Source: Cyanoderma ruficeps
Taxonomy: Eukaryota > Chordata > Aves > Passeriformes > Timaliidae
Assembly (NCBI GenBank): GCA_008694505.1
Contig: VZDJ01000219.1
Coordinates: forward strand, 8,473,089 to 8,537,088
Direction of reading: 5' to 3'
Length of the DNA stretch: 64,000 nucleotides
A model generated the notes under the pieces. That model was not told the DNA's origin. It ran no database searches and saw only the letters and a list, made by a program, of their open reading frames with translations. Both the position numbers and the translations under genes were made by a program. Positions 52,161-64,000 of this stretch are shown piece by piece (within the stretch, counting starts at the first letter, position 1; each line of letters starts with the position of its first letter).

Positions 52161-52216
52161 TTTTGCACTTAAACTTACTAATTAAACTTACTAATTAATT
52201 TTGCACTTAAACTTAC
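52161..52216. repeat. Nested short direct repeats
   Basis: TTTTGCACTTAAACTTAC occurs at 52161-52178 and 52199-52216. Between and overlapping them, the 13-mer AAACTTACTAATT is repeated back to back at 52171-52183 and 52184-52196. The arrangement fits two rounds of local slippage or template switching. Confidence 0.9.
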
Positions 52217-52916
52217 CCCAGCCCATGAGGCAGCCTCCTAACCAAGAACACTCCTGGCTGGAAAGGCCAGTAACTACTACTGCATGTTCACTTCCATCAT
52301 CTGCAACTTTCCATGATGTTTGTCAAAGATTCCTTTGCCTTTGGATATTTATTCTTTGCTATTTCCCTAACTATGAGCTACATGTAGGGAAACCTCTCTT
52401 TCTCTTAGACTCCTGCAATGCACAGTGGCTGCAAAATCAACACAGCACTGGGAGCAGCGTGATTCGGTTTTCGCAGTTTCTGAATTAGCAAGGAAGATCA
52501 TAATGACTTGTGGCTACACATCTGTGAGACAGAACTCCATCCTCTAGCTCAACCAGCTTCCTAAACGGACACTAGACCATAAAATGGGCCCTTAGGTTCC
52601 TTGTGTTCATGTAAGAATTTCACTGATCACAACAGAGTTAGTGCCTGTTCCTATCAGTGCACGGCAGGAAGTCGGACCTTCCAATATCTCCATCATAAAA
52701 CACTAAAGAACATTTTCAGAATAAAATTGTTTAATATAAGTATCACAAAATGAATTTCAGTTGAATTATTCCATTTGCTTCAGAAATCTACAGTAAAAAA
52801 AAAATTATTGGCATTGTCCCACGCTGTTTGTAATCTTCACGGTCATAACACACAGTGATCATAGGAACTGGCAGAACTGCTATGGAGACTTCTACACTTG
52901 GTGAATATCCTGTTTA

Positions 52917-53030
52917 GAGGGCAGCGTAGTGTAACTGCAAGACAAAACCCTGGCTTTGTCCTAGCCCTGCCACTGACCCATCTGTGTAATTGTCACAGAT
53001 TGCTGGTTTGTGAAATGGAGATGAGAAAGG
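52917..53030 (+). mobile_element. MIR-like SINE fragment
   Basis: The plus strand begins AGGGCAGCGTAGTGTAA and continues with CCTGGCTTTGTCCTAGCCCT, GCCACTGACCCATCTGTGTAA, TTGTCACAGATT and GTGAAATGGAGATGAG. The order matches the 5' half of MIR: a 'gcatagtgta' start, a 'tctagtcctggctctgccactgac' block, a 'ctgtgtgacc' block and 'taaaatgggga'. The intervening bases have drifted. The CpG-rich stretch right after it (53036-53090) is not part of MIR. Confidence 0.62.
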
Positions 53031-56000
53031 GACAACCTCGCACGTGTGCGGCACCCGCACCAGCGGCAGAAGGCACACGACAGCTCAGCAGGTTTCTCCC
53101 ACTCCATGCTCTTAAAAATCCATAATTTACATAAATTTCTTTGAGGTCCTTAAATAATTGAGACTCTTTACATAGGGCATGTTGCAGCAATTCCCTATGG
53201 GGCATAAAGGGGGAGGAAATAATTTTTGGAAACACTAAGAATATAATCTGACCAACATTCTCACTGTTTTAACTTTATCCAGATTTACCTTGTTCAAAGC
53301 AGACGAATAAGAGATGTGTTCTATTGCAGTGGAAAAGTGTACGGACACAAAAAATGTGTAGCTTAAGTTCTAAAAACAAATCAAACCCCAAATCCAAGAT
53401 GGATCCATCCATATCTGCAGCCCACCATTAGTCCAGACACAGCTTCCAACCTGTTCACCAGCCTTTCCCAACATCAGTAGCTTCCACTGAAGTTCCATCA
53501 CAGTAAGCTGAGCTTCACAGAGAAGTTACAAATTAAAGGAAGTGGCAAATGTTATGGTTCAGATGTTCTCCTATAAAAGCCAGGCTCACCTTCATCTTTA
53601 GCAAATCCAATTCCAGAAGCTGTTGCAGTTTACAAGGAAACTTCACTGCAGAGAGCAATGCCACACTGGAGGATGACACCAAACACAAGAGTACATTCTG
53701 TGCAGGGCAAGTAATCTGGGCAGAGCGGATGTCAGCATTGGGATACGTGATTTGGCCATGACACGAGTTATTTCAAAATTCAGGAGCAAAGGAAAGTATC
53801 TTGAGATGAAAATCTTGGCAGGTACAATAAAATAGATAAATAAAATAGGTTGTGAAATCTCAGTTCGTGAATCTTACAAATAGATCAAGTTTTTTTGACT
53901 GGATTACAAATAAGCATTTACAAAAGCATGTCTTTGAGGGGAAGGGGGATTATTATTTTTTTGTTTTGGTGGAGGATCAAAGGAGGATGACCAGGATGAG
54001 AAACTGCCTGCAAACCTCAGTACAACAGGAAAGAAAGAAGAAAAAACTCACACAAAGCCAAGAAACAAATGGATAACTGGAGAGAAAAGAATCCCTCTCT
54101 CTTTCATCATCTTCTCCTAAGTTTCAGGCAGAATTTCTCTTAAATTGTAGGCTGGGAGCAGTGGAAAAGAGATGGGGCATTTGTAATCACGATGGAAGCA
54201 AGGGAATATATCAAAACAGCTCTAGGCACAAATGCATTAGCTGGGACAGCAAGCCCGCTGCCTAAGCCTGCTACCACAACTCCCTGTCCTGACCATAAAT
54301 TAGTCTTAACATAATGGGAAGCATCATCATCATCACAGAGGAGGTAGACCTTGCCTTTGGGAGCCAAAGAGCAAAATATGCCAAGACAAGAGAGGAGAAG
54401 AAATTCCAGCACTGATCTGCAGCGATGCTCTGCTGCTGGAGCCTCCGTGCAGGTCCCCAGGCTGGGACTCTCCAGCTCCTTCTCCACTGGCACAGATGAT
54501 CCACGTGGCCCCTGGCAAGGGGAGGGACACAGGGATTTGGCAGTGCCTCATGGTGGTCTTTTTAATATCTCTTAAATCCTTTCTGAAATCTCCTTTCAAA
54601 CTACGGCAGAGTAAGGGATGGGTAATTAAAAATAAGAGGAAGTTTTCATCTGTTTCATCAAGATCAAAGGAGAAGGTAAAGGAGCGTGTGAGTCCTGAGG
54701 GACCTGTGCTCCCCATCATGGCATTCAGCCATTCTCAGAAGACATGGATCTGTATTTTATTCACAGTTTTGCTCAACAGAATAGACTAAGATGCATCATC
54801 TCATTTTCATAAGGGGCCTCAGGGGACAGAGTAAAAACACCCATCCTGAACAAGAACATTTAAATGTAAAAGTATGAGGGGGGAAAAAAGGTAGAAAATA
54901 ACACAAAACACTCTGTCCGGCTACAGAGGCTAATGAATGATGACCCAGGTTCATTTACCATCAGCTAACTGAACTTCCTTAGTGTAAGCAGGGCTTGGGA
55001 TAAATTGGGACATTTATTTCAGCTGACAGGACCAGAGTAAACAAGTAGATGCTTTTTAATTTCCCCTTTTAGTTAGGGGGCCATAAAAAGTCCAGGGAAA
55101 AGAAATCACATAGAAGACTTAGATTAGCATAAGAAATTTAGCATTGCCATCTGAGCAAAGGTTTGCCTTAAAAAATGAAAAGAAGCATTTTAAGTTCAGA
55201 ATGGCTCATCCTTAAATAAAAGAACAACTTTTACTCCTGTACACATCCCTGCTCACTTTTCTGCCTCCATGCTGGTGTCCTGAGCACCCCTTTCTCCTCT
55301 CTTCACAGAAGTAGCAATGGTTTAAAATCTTCTTGCATCTTGTGAGGAAAACAAAACAAACACCATCCCCACTAATTAAACTAAAACTAGAACACTGAAC
55401 TCTGTGTGTAAGTTTGGCTCTTCAAATCCCTAACTAAACACTTAAAAGTGACCTAATTTTAAACACTCAACTTCCTTTCATTCCTTTTAAATTGTGGAGG
55501 TGGACTAGCCATAATATTGACTGCAGCTGTCTGTATCATCAACCCAAGAAAACTACAGCCATGAAATTGCATCTGATGCAGCACTTCTAACTCAAAGACA
55601 ATTAAAGAAGGGGTTAGAACACCTTAGGTACTTTATCCCTGAGTAAAATACCACCGCCCTGTCTCACACAGAAAGGATACACCAAGCAAAACCAGTTATC
55701 AGAATGCCATACATTAGTCTATCTGCTAAGTGGGAACATAGGGAAGAGTCTATCCCATCATCATTTAAGAAAATTAAGCAGTGCTGTGACATGTATGTAA
55801 TGTAACCAGGACTTTATACTCAGTGTCAAGTTGTGCTATCTATAGGAAGTGCTCCCTTTATGGAGGATAACGCCTCAGCTCTCATGAGTTATATCAGTTT
55901 TTCATCAAATTTTATCTCACTTTTTATTGCTGTTCTTTAAGCCTTTAGGAATCAAAGTTTTTCCAAAACCTTTCCCTGATACGGAAAAAAAAAAGCCAGA

Positions 56001-58874
56001 AGCCTTAGGAGTCTGCTATGTACTGTACTTTCCTTGCAGCTATCTCTGTTGAAGACTTTTTTAATTACAAAATGGCTTTTGGAAGGCACAGGGGTGGTTC
56101 AGCAAATTACTGCCTAGAGCACAGAATAAAACCCAATGCCAACAAGGGGGCACGTTCAGAATTTCAGTCTTGAAGGTCAGAAATATCAACTGTAATGAAA
56201 GACAGTTTGCTTTCAAAGTGCTAAATGACAGCTGTGATCCAGAGATTTTTTTTGTCAGATGTGAAGGAAGGCAGAATCCTAAAGAGAAGAAATTGGTGCA
56301 GGCACATCTGGTAGAACAGCATCCAGTGATTTCCTAGGCCATAATAAGGCAAAATAAGGTTTTAAAAGGCAGGTTTCAAAAACACACAAAAAAGGATATC
56401 AATACTTATAAAACTTCTTTTTATGCAGTTAAAAAATTCACTGTCTTGTTTTTGGATCCAGTCCATAGCCTGGAGACAACTGTGGAATGCCTCACTCCAC
56501 ATCAGTGATCAAGGTCTGAAGAGCTGCACTACAGTGAGACAAGAACAGGAACTCTGCATAGAGCAATCTTTCATATACACAGATTTCAGTCTCATTTCTC
56601 ATATGGGAGAAGGGGGAAGAGTTCTCTCAATTTAGAATAACCTGAGCCAAAGATAAAAACTATTATTAAGAGTTATACTAATGCACTTGATTGATCCTGT
56701 AGAATTCTAGTCATCAGAAACAATAAGTAAAAAAGAAACAGTGGAGATTCTGGAACTTTACAGTATAAGGTATATACTGCTTTTCAGACTTTTTTCCCTG
56801 ATCATTTCTGATCATGACCAGATGTATGAAGAATCTCTGATAAGCGCAAAGCAATTTTTTCAAATTAAAAGTCATGTTTTCATTCTAGTTACAACTCAAC
56901 ATACATTTTGTGTTAAGAAATGCTGCCAGATTTTATCACTTAATTTGAAAAAAATCTCATTTTCCTTGGTGTACAAATTGCTACATTCCAAGCACATCCT
57001 ACACAGCCTGGCCAAATTAACATATTCTAATAAAGCTTAGCAGATATAATTTTCACTTGTCCTGCAAGTCAATATGAAAAGGATGAATATTGCTTATGAT
57101 GCTTTTAGAAATATTTAGAAAAGAAGATATAAAACATGGACATGAATAACTCAGTGGCATACAATTTTTTCTTCTCCCAAGTTATTCTCTCCGTCACCAT
57201 TCTTTAATATCAGAGCCTACTGTCCAACAGATCACATGTAAATTTTGCTTTTTAATTGCAAGTTCATCTCTTTTGTATTTTCAGTCCATACTTTTTCAGG
57301 AAGTTCAGCTCCAGTCTTTCCTCACCCTGGTTTACTTAGTTGCATAATACAACCTTATTAAAGATTACAGTCTGCTGCAAATGGCTTTCTTCTGCCTGGA
57401 AATACAGAGAGAACTGAACTAAGGCGGGCAGCATTTCAACAGCAAGTCAGACTAATTCCAACAAGGCAAACTAAATAATTTTCTGTCCCAATTACTTTGG
57501 ATAATCTTGAATTTAGTCTTATGCCATCTCTCTATGCAGTATTTTGCCATGAACTGGAGACTTGCTAATGCACGCTGAGCTGCTTAATTGGAAGCTGAAG
57601 CATAATTGATATCAAAACAGATATCAGAGAAAAACGTTAGCCAGTTCACCAGATTTCCCATGCCCAAAAAACTTCAAATGACTCATTAAGAAATTACTGT
57701 AAGAAATGAGATATGGAAGAGCAGTGACATCCTAATTAACAGAACAGGAAACACATAATCAGCGGGACAACCGTTTTGTGTAGCCGGTGCACTGTGAGAT
57801 TTTTCAAGTAAATAAGGCAAATGCTGCGCCCAAAATGAAATTTCCCTACATTGATGGTGCAGTTTTCTCCGTACCACACACTAGTGAGAGTTTAAATAAA
57901 CCTGCCCAACAGTAAAGTCTTAGTAATCTGCCCATCAAAAATAGATCAGTTTCAAAGTTGTTTGAAATCTTAACCTCATCTCTTGAGATTATAGCTGCCT
58001 CCTGTCTGTTTCATTTATTTAAAAAAATACTTTTGCTCCATTGCAGAAGAATGTATTTTAACCAGAAATAGGCCAAGACTAAAAGATTCCTTCCAAGTTC
58101 TTAACAATTCAGGTGGGGCACCCATCCAAATCTGCTTTGGATGCAAGTCAGATGCAAGACCGGAGAAAAACGGTTCTCTTTTTCCAGTGCAAATATGGAC
58201 AAAATCTCAAAATCTGTCTTGAGACAATGAACATGTGCCTCAGATGAAACATAATTAAAAATACTGTTCTCCTTCATCTGCTGTTTTAATTCTTTGTAGA
58301 CAATCCCATTTTGCCCTCTTGCACCATTTCACCCAGCACTGCTGATGGTCCACGTGACACTGAAGCAAAGCAATCTCCTCTTCCCAGCTACAGACTTTCC
58401 ACCACTTTCTCCGGTTCCAATCCAGATTTAACACTTCACCAAAATATGATGTGATCCCTTCCATTTCCAAAGTAGATTCCCACAGATTTATCCACATGGA
58501 TTTATGAATCAATACATAGCAGGTTTAACATGAGAAGTTCCTCCCTTTCTGTAACCACACACCATATTCTCAGATACACTGAGAACTACACTGGAGTAGA
58601 GTTATCTCGAAAGTCATTAATTAATGGTTTAATCCATCCCACAGGGAACTAGCAGAGGATTTATTTTCTGCAAAACCCTGCTACAAGGAAGGCTGATCTA
58701 CACTTACCACATGTTTAAAATCAGCAGCTTTTCCTTCTTCATTAACCCTCATTCATTTTCACTTCCACCTCATAAAAATCACTCCAAAAAAACTCAAAAA
58801 ATCAGATTAATAAAAACAAAACAAATCTGACTTGCACGGGGTTCCTTACATCATGACCACCCTCCTCACCCCAG

Positions 58875-58988
58875 CAGCTGCCTCGGAGTCTGAGCAGAGC
58901 AGCCCACACGTGGGTGATGCCAGACACCTCCCTGCTTCCCGCAGCGACCGCTTCCAGCTCTGCCGAGCCACGCTCAGGAGCGGAACAG
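58875..58988 (+). other. CpG-rich patch with splice-like borders (candidate unassigned exon)
   Basis: This 114-base stretch has many CpG dinucleotides in a CpG-poor window. It is preceded by a pyrimidine-rich tract ending CCTCACCCCAG and followed by GGAACAG|GTAAAG, so it has acceptor-like and donor-like borders on the plus strand. It is open for 38 codons in phase 0; a second acceptor-like site (CTTCCCGCAG) would start it at 58945. The translated residues are rich in Ala, Ser and Pro and match no family I know. It is antisense to the ADAMTS gene. It could be a non-coding RNA exon, a regulatory CpG cluster or coincidence. Confidence 0.25.
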
Positions 58989-60372
58989 GTAAAGGGACAC
59001 AGACCACAGTTAATCCTCACCCAAATATATGGGCTGTGCACAAAAGCACCCATGAGCAGCTTGTTATTTGGGTGGCAACTAACCTCTCCTGTAATGTTAT
59101 AGGGAAAAATGGGTAAGTTCAATTCCTTAAAAGCTTAAGAGTTCAGCATAAGATATAAGGAACAATTTTTTTCCCTACAACGATCTGCTCTTTGGCACTG
59201 CCTCAGAATACTTTACTGCCACGTCTTACTTTGAAATGGGAGGATGCCAAGAATGAGATAAGTGCAGACATCCATGACTGGGAAACACAACTAAAAGGCC
59301 TTCTGCAGAGCCAATTACAGCCTTCGACACACAAGCACTTAAAAAAAAAATAAACTTAAACTAAACAAACAAAGTAAAAGCAACAGTAAATTTCTCTCTC
59401 TGCATTCAAGTAGAAACTCAACGTTTCTTTTTTTAGATTAAAAGGCTTTCTTTTTTTCTTAATTAAAAGCTTCAGAATATCCAGCCGAATTGAAATAAAG
59501 CATTTGTTTCTTCAGAACATGAATCTTCATTCTCAAAAAGATACAAATGCCCACACTATTGCATTAAAAAGAGATTATTCCTTATCTGCTATTCAATGAA
59601 TGGAAACCCAGATTAGAGACTTGCATGAGATAGAACTGCTGTAGTGGCCAGATTTGTCTCCTGACAGCTCCATTTGGCTTTTGTCTTCTTTAAATGTCTG
59701 ATAGCACTTTACCATATAATTTTATCAGCAGTTTTTACCACTACTAAATATTGTAGTCAAGATGACGAAAAAATGACAACGTGGCCACAGTCTTCATTTG
59801 AAAGCTTTTAGTTTGGCATATCTCCTTTCGGAAAAGGAAGAGCTAACTTAAGTCAATTAGGGAAAACATGGCATGAATACTTTATAAACCATCAGGGGGA
59901 AAAAAACTGAGTGAAATTAAATAAACCACAGCAAGTAATTGGCTATTTAGATTCAGCTTCATACACACTTAAGCCTGTCAGGGATCCCGAACTGACCCAT
60001 TGTGAATCCACCATTCTTGCCTGATTAGAAAAATCCAGGCACACAAAGCCAGAAGTGAGCAGAGGAAGGTCCATATAACAGAATGATGACACCAAGGTAT
60101 GAAGTTACTCCAATGAAAAGAGCTCAGAAATCTTTAAAATGAAGCGAGTTCATGAGTGGATGTCTTTCCACCAGCCAGACCAAATGAAACTGAAAATTAC
60201 TTTCAAATAACAGTGGAAATGAGCTTTAGCTCCTCTTTCTCTTGCCTGACATGTTCACATTGCCCCTTCCAAGAGCTCTAGCAACTTCCAAGTCCTCAGT
60301 TCCACTTTTCTCTTTTTGCTAAGTACAGTCATGCTCACCACTGCAATTGCAGAGGACAGACACAGACAATTT

Positions 60373-60390
60373 AAATATATATATATTTTA
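60373..60390. repeat. (AT)n microsatellite
   Basis: About seven alternating AT units sit inside an AAATATAT...TTTTATTTAA context. It is short and likely of little variability. Confidence 0.75.
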
Positions 60391-63300
60391 TTTAAGCATT
60401 AAAAGCAAACCCTAAACAAACCATTTCAAAAGGAGTTGGGGCCAAATTCAGAAGAGGACAATGAAGCCCAGCACATGACTTCACTTCCTCTGGAGCCCAA
60501 GAAGGAGATCTTCAAAAAGCCGACAGTTCAGAAACTCGGCTGTTGTGGGGTTACATATCCAAAGGTATTCACTCACCAAAGAGGCAGGTGAGATCTGTAA
60601 AGCCCCAGCCCCAGTGAGTTAGATGCTTAAACCCCTTGAGGTCAGGAGAATTAAGACCACAGCTCAGGTGAATTTGGAAGTGTCACTAGGTACCACGTAA
60701 CTTTTTTAGTTCCCAATATAACTCTGCAAAAACTCAAAATCCACCATAACCTTTGGTATTAGTGGAAGTTTCAAACTCCTGCTTTTCTGACAGGGTTGAT
60801 TTGGGTCTCAGCTACTTTCTTAGGCTGGCTGTAGCACAGCTTCAGGTGATTTTGTGGTTTGCATTGTCCAAGAGATCTATCAGCAGCATCATAAACATTC
60901 TTGGTGATATTAGAAATAAAAGGCAAAGGACTGTAGCAATATTTTTGTGAACATGTGCAAAAACACTCCAAAAGAAGCTTAAGGCAGAGCCCTCACAGCT
61001 GCTGCAGCATTGGCACAGCAATGGGAAAAGGGCAGGAACCCTGATGAGAGGGAGAACCCAAAAAATGATTGAATTGGTTTTATTCAAAGTTTCCACACAG
61101 AGGAGAATTTACCTTTGGCCTAAAACCAGGAATGAAAAACTCAGTCCAAAAAGAATGCTTTGGCCAGGGCCATGTACAGCTTGGAAAGGGGGCTTCTTGT
61201 GAGAGCCGGAGCACTGTGGTTTGTCTGGCATCTGCTATCACATGTTTTGCATTTTCCTTTCTTAATGACATTATGCTCCCTGTAAGTATGGAAAGTAACA
61301 GAGATTTACTTATTTTACCCGTTTTTCCCATATGTTCTAGAGGTGCACCAGCATCAATTGCTGATTTATTCCATTTTATAAGTATTGAAGGGATTTTAAA
61401 TGTACAAGAGTCTAAATTATTCAGCCCAAATTTAATTTCATCAATGTTTTATGTTCATTTTCTGTGACTCTTCTGCTCCACAAAGAGTCAATTGTCTTTT
61501 GCAAAAGGTGGTACTTGAACCAGTATACAATATAACGTTTCAAGCACACTGAAATATAATGATATACACAGGCTACTCCAAGAAACTTCCCTTTTCCAGT
61601 ATTTTCCATAAATCTTAACACAGAAACTGAAAAGATTTTTTTTTCTAAAGAGCAATATGTACTTGGTAAGGCCCATGCGGAAGATTGAAATAAAGGTTAT
61701 ATAAAAAGAAAAACATGACCCTGATGCCTGATTAAAAAAAAAATATTGTTAAATTAACTTTCATCTGTTGGCTTTTAATTGTACTGGCCCAAATAATTGA
61801 ATAATTCTCAATTTCAAAATTGGTGCAAGCGCTTCAGTATGAAAATAAAGTAATATTACAGTCACTTTTTGCTGAAGTCAGCCGAGCTGACCTCTCTCAA
61901 GCCACCACAGCATTGCCACTGATTTCCTACAAATGGGAAAGAGAGCGATGCTTTACTCAATTTAGTAAGTGAATTCTTCCTTCACAGGGCTCATGTCTAC
62001 GGCCTGGGGGAGAGTAAAAGAGGGAGATCAAACAGCCACTGAGGCAGGAGGCTGCATGTGCCACATTTGGTCCACTTTTTTTTCATGATCCAAAATTTTT
62101 CTCTCTAACCACCCCCACCTTTACCCTCTCCTTACGTGGGGAGGCTGAACCAGCACCCTCCAAGGAGCTGCCAGGCAGAAGGAACCCAGGGAACTGCAAT
62201 TCATCAGAAGCTCAGAGGGTGACAGTTCCAGCAGGGGACAAGGGCAACAGACACAAAGGTTGGGACACTGAAGTCCCCAGTCTCCTTTTCTCAGAAGCAG
62301 TGGGTGATGCTGCATTCAGTCTGGGCCTCAACATGCAGAAGAGAATGAAATCAGAGGATGTATCAAGGAAGGGACAAACACTTTAGAACTGTTGATGTCA
62401 GAACAACTCTGGAAAATGGCAGCATTCCTTACAAACCAGGGGCAAAAAAAGGCAATGCTGAAACTCAGTAATTCCCTCTGCAACAACCGAGAATTTTCCC
62501 AGTCTTCCGAAGCGGGTTTGAAGATGACATTCATTGTTTTACACTTCAGTGAGCAAAAGATGCAGAAAACTAACAGAAGAGAGCAACAAGTGTATTTACA
62601 CAGCTAGAATTTCAAGAGGAGCAGCTGTATTTTGAAAGGAAGGAAAGGCCACTTTCTTCTCTGAAGCTGGATTAAGGAATACAGAAAACACTGATCTTTA
62701 TGTTATTTGTATTAAAGATTTGGCTGATTCAGAAGCAAAATAGAAATTCCTTATCTGAAAATTAATGCCTGCAAAGTGACCAGAAGGCTTCAGGTTTTTT
62801 CCCAAAAAGAGATTTTTTTTTTAATATGAATTATATCATTTCCTGATCAGCAAACTAAAATTATAAAATTGTTTTCTCCTTGGCTATATACCAGCTAGAT
62901 CAAAGCACTGGCCCAAGAACATACCATACCAGGCTAGCTATTAAGAAAGTCCACAAGAAATTCAAGCATCTACTTCTCATCTCTCCTGATAAAGTTATTA
63001 CCCCAAAATATAAACATGGGCTCTTCATGCCTATAGTGACAGATACACGCCCAGATTTTATAACTTTTTTGTTGCAGTTATTACTTTAGCACCAACAGTA
63101 TCTGCTCTGCTTTGGGAGCAGAGTTCATGCCCAGTCCTAGACAAATCACTAAAGTTCATTCCACCATCACTTCTTTTGCCAGGTCTCACAGACAAAAGTT
63201 TATTCCATACCTGGAAAAACCATCCCCTCTGATAAATAGCAGAGGGCCACAGGTCCCCCAGGAATTGTGAGTGCCTGTGGGTCAGTGAATGGCACAGGGA

Positions 63301-63644
63301 CACCCTGTGAGGAGCAGAGCATGGGGGGACACTTGAGCATGGTTCCTAAGAGTTTAACATCACTGTGATATCTATTTTCAGTGAAGACAGAGAAAAGAAT
63401 CTACACCCACATCTTTTGCATGCACAAAGTCATCAATAAAAGGAGTCTCCTGCTCTAAGCCATAAAGCCATAAATCAAGGCAAAACAAGCCATTGACCTG
63501 TTTTTAGTCTTACGTGGAGATACACCACTGCAGTGAGGGTTTAAGGCCACGACAAGTCCTGCTGCATAAATCAGCTCTCTCCCACGTAATGGTATGAAGG
63601 ATAAATTCAAATACACGCTGACAGCCAGAACAGGAGAGTGGTAT

Positions 63645-64000
63645 TGTGGTGGGGGGCCACTGGCTGGATGCCAGATGCCCACCAAAGCCAGTCCATCACT
63701 CCCCTAGTCAGATGGACAGAGGAGATAAAATACAACAAAATACTCTACCTTGACATAAGAACAGGGAGAGATCACTCACCAATTACTGCCACAGACAAAA
63801 CTTGACTTGGGGAAAATTAATTTAATTTATTACCAATCAAATCACAGTACAGTAATGAGAAATAAAATCAAACCTTAAAAACACCTTCCACCTCCTCCTT
63901 CTGTTCTTCCCAAGCTCAATTTCACTCTTGAATTCTCTGCCTCCTTCCCCGCAATGGTGCAGTGGGATGGGGAATGGGGGCTGTGCTCAGTTCATCACAC
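63645..64000 (-). mobile_element. Endogenous retrovirus LTR, 3' end, cut by window edge
   Basis: The plus strand begins TGTGGTGGGGGGCCACTGGC, the reverse complement of an LTR end in CA, and continues CTGGATGCCAGATGCCCACC. Further right come AGGGAGAGATCACTC, GACTTGGGGAAAATTAATTT, TTTATTACCAATCAAATCAC and ATGGGGAATGGGGGCTG. I recognise this order as a common avian endogenous-retrovirus LTR, usually ascribed to the ERVL group. On the minus strand AATAAA (63831-63826) would be its polyadenylation signal. The element runs past 64000, so its other end, target duplication and any internal part cannot be judged. No retroviral protein is visible in the window. Confidence 0.7.
63826..63831 (-). promoter_or_regulatory. 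AATAAA polyadenylation signal within the LTR
   Basis: The hexamer AATAAA lies on the minus strand inside the LTR-like sequence, about 180 bases before its CA end. Position and strand fit the R-region signal of a retroviral LTR. An AT-rich setting makes a chance hexamer possible. Confidence 0.5.

Larger units (their letters stand above)
20800..64000 (-). other. Intron 5' of the ADAMTS exon (partial)
   Basis: In the gene's orientation this lies upstream of the exon. The preceding exon should end in a prodomain sequence like SNCDGL and was not found, so the intron is over 43 kb if the whole window belongs to the gene. It carries the recognised transposable-element relics listed separately. An intron of this size fits the large early introns of ADAMTS2 or ADAMTS3 better than the more compact ADAMTS14, but that comparison is from general knowledge of mammalian genes. 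Part of the region could be intergenic only if the exon were near the gene's 5' end, which its position in the prodomain makes unlikely. Confidence 0.6.

Noticed and set aside
54323..54337. Second CAT repeat
   Set aside because: Only four to five units, too short to list as a microsatellite.
1..64000. CRISPR arrays, operons, phage or plasmid functions, tRNA or rRNA genes
   Set aside because: No spaced repeat arrays, no closely packed genes and no RNA-gene sequences seen; splice sites, CR1 and MIR show vertebrate nuclear DNA. tRNA genes were not searched by program, so a degenerate one could be missed.

Overview
The window reads as vertebrate nuclear DNA, almost certainly from a bird and probably a songbird. 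It is AT-rich and non-coding, with no operons, phage, CRISPR or bacterial-type genes. The taxonomic pointers are short 5'-truncated CR1 LINE tails of avian type (about 23.36, 37.72 and 47.58 kb), an avian-type retroviral LTR at the right edge (63.65 kb onward), and old MIR-like and CR1/L3-like relics. These family assignments come from recalled consensus sequences, not from a search.

The only protein-coding sequence I can support is one internal exon on the minus strand, 20640-20799 (160 nt). It has a consensus acceptor and donor and encodes about 53 residues of an ADAMTS-family propeptide. The run FFIEPLEKG followed by GRTHVVYRR is typical of the procollagen N-proteinase clade (ADAMTS2, ADAMTS3, ADAMTS14). 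ADAMTS2 is my best guess, from residue choice and from the very long flanking introns. The protein is a secreted zinc metalloprotease that trims amino-propeptides of fibrillar procollagens; this exon lies in the inhibitory prodomain, ahead of the catalytic domain.

Layout, read against the gene: 64000-20800 is the intron 5' of the exon (over 43 kb), then the exon, then 20639-1 is the intron 3' of it (over 20 kb). Neither intron's other end was found. The 5' intron holds every recognised transposable-element relic: MIR-like fragments (23.8, 26.5, 32.9 and 52.9 kb), three CR1 tails, an old LINE fragment with a degraded ORF2 C-terminus (45.65-46.0 kb) and the LTR. The 3' intron has only simple repeats, one long-armed inverted repeat and several GC-richer patches without recognisable content. 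Other open reading frames of 60-210 codons are scattered in both strands as expected by chance; I recognised none and do not annotate them as genes.

I did not find an undescribed biological system. The items most worth checking are the paralogue identity and the Glu/Gly repeat of the ADAMTS exon, a CpG-rich patch with splice-like borders on the plus strand at 58875-58988, the well-kept MIR-like element at 32.9 kb, and the LTR that runs off the right end.
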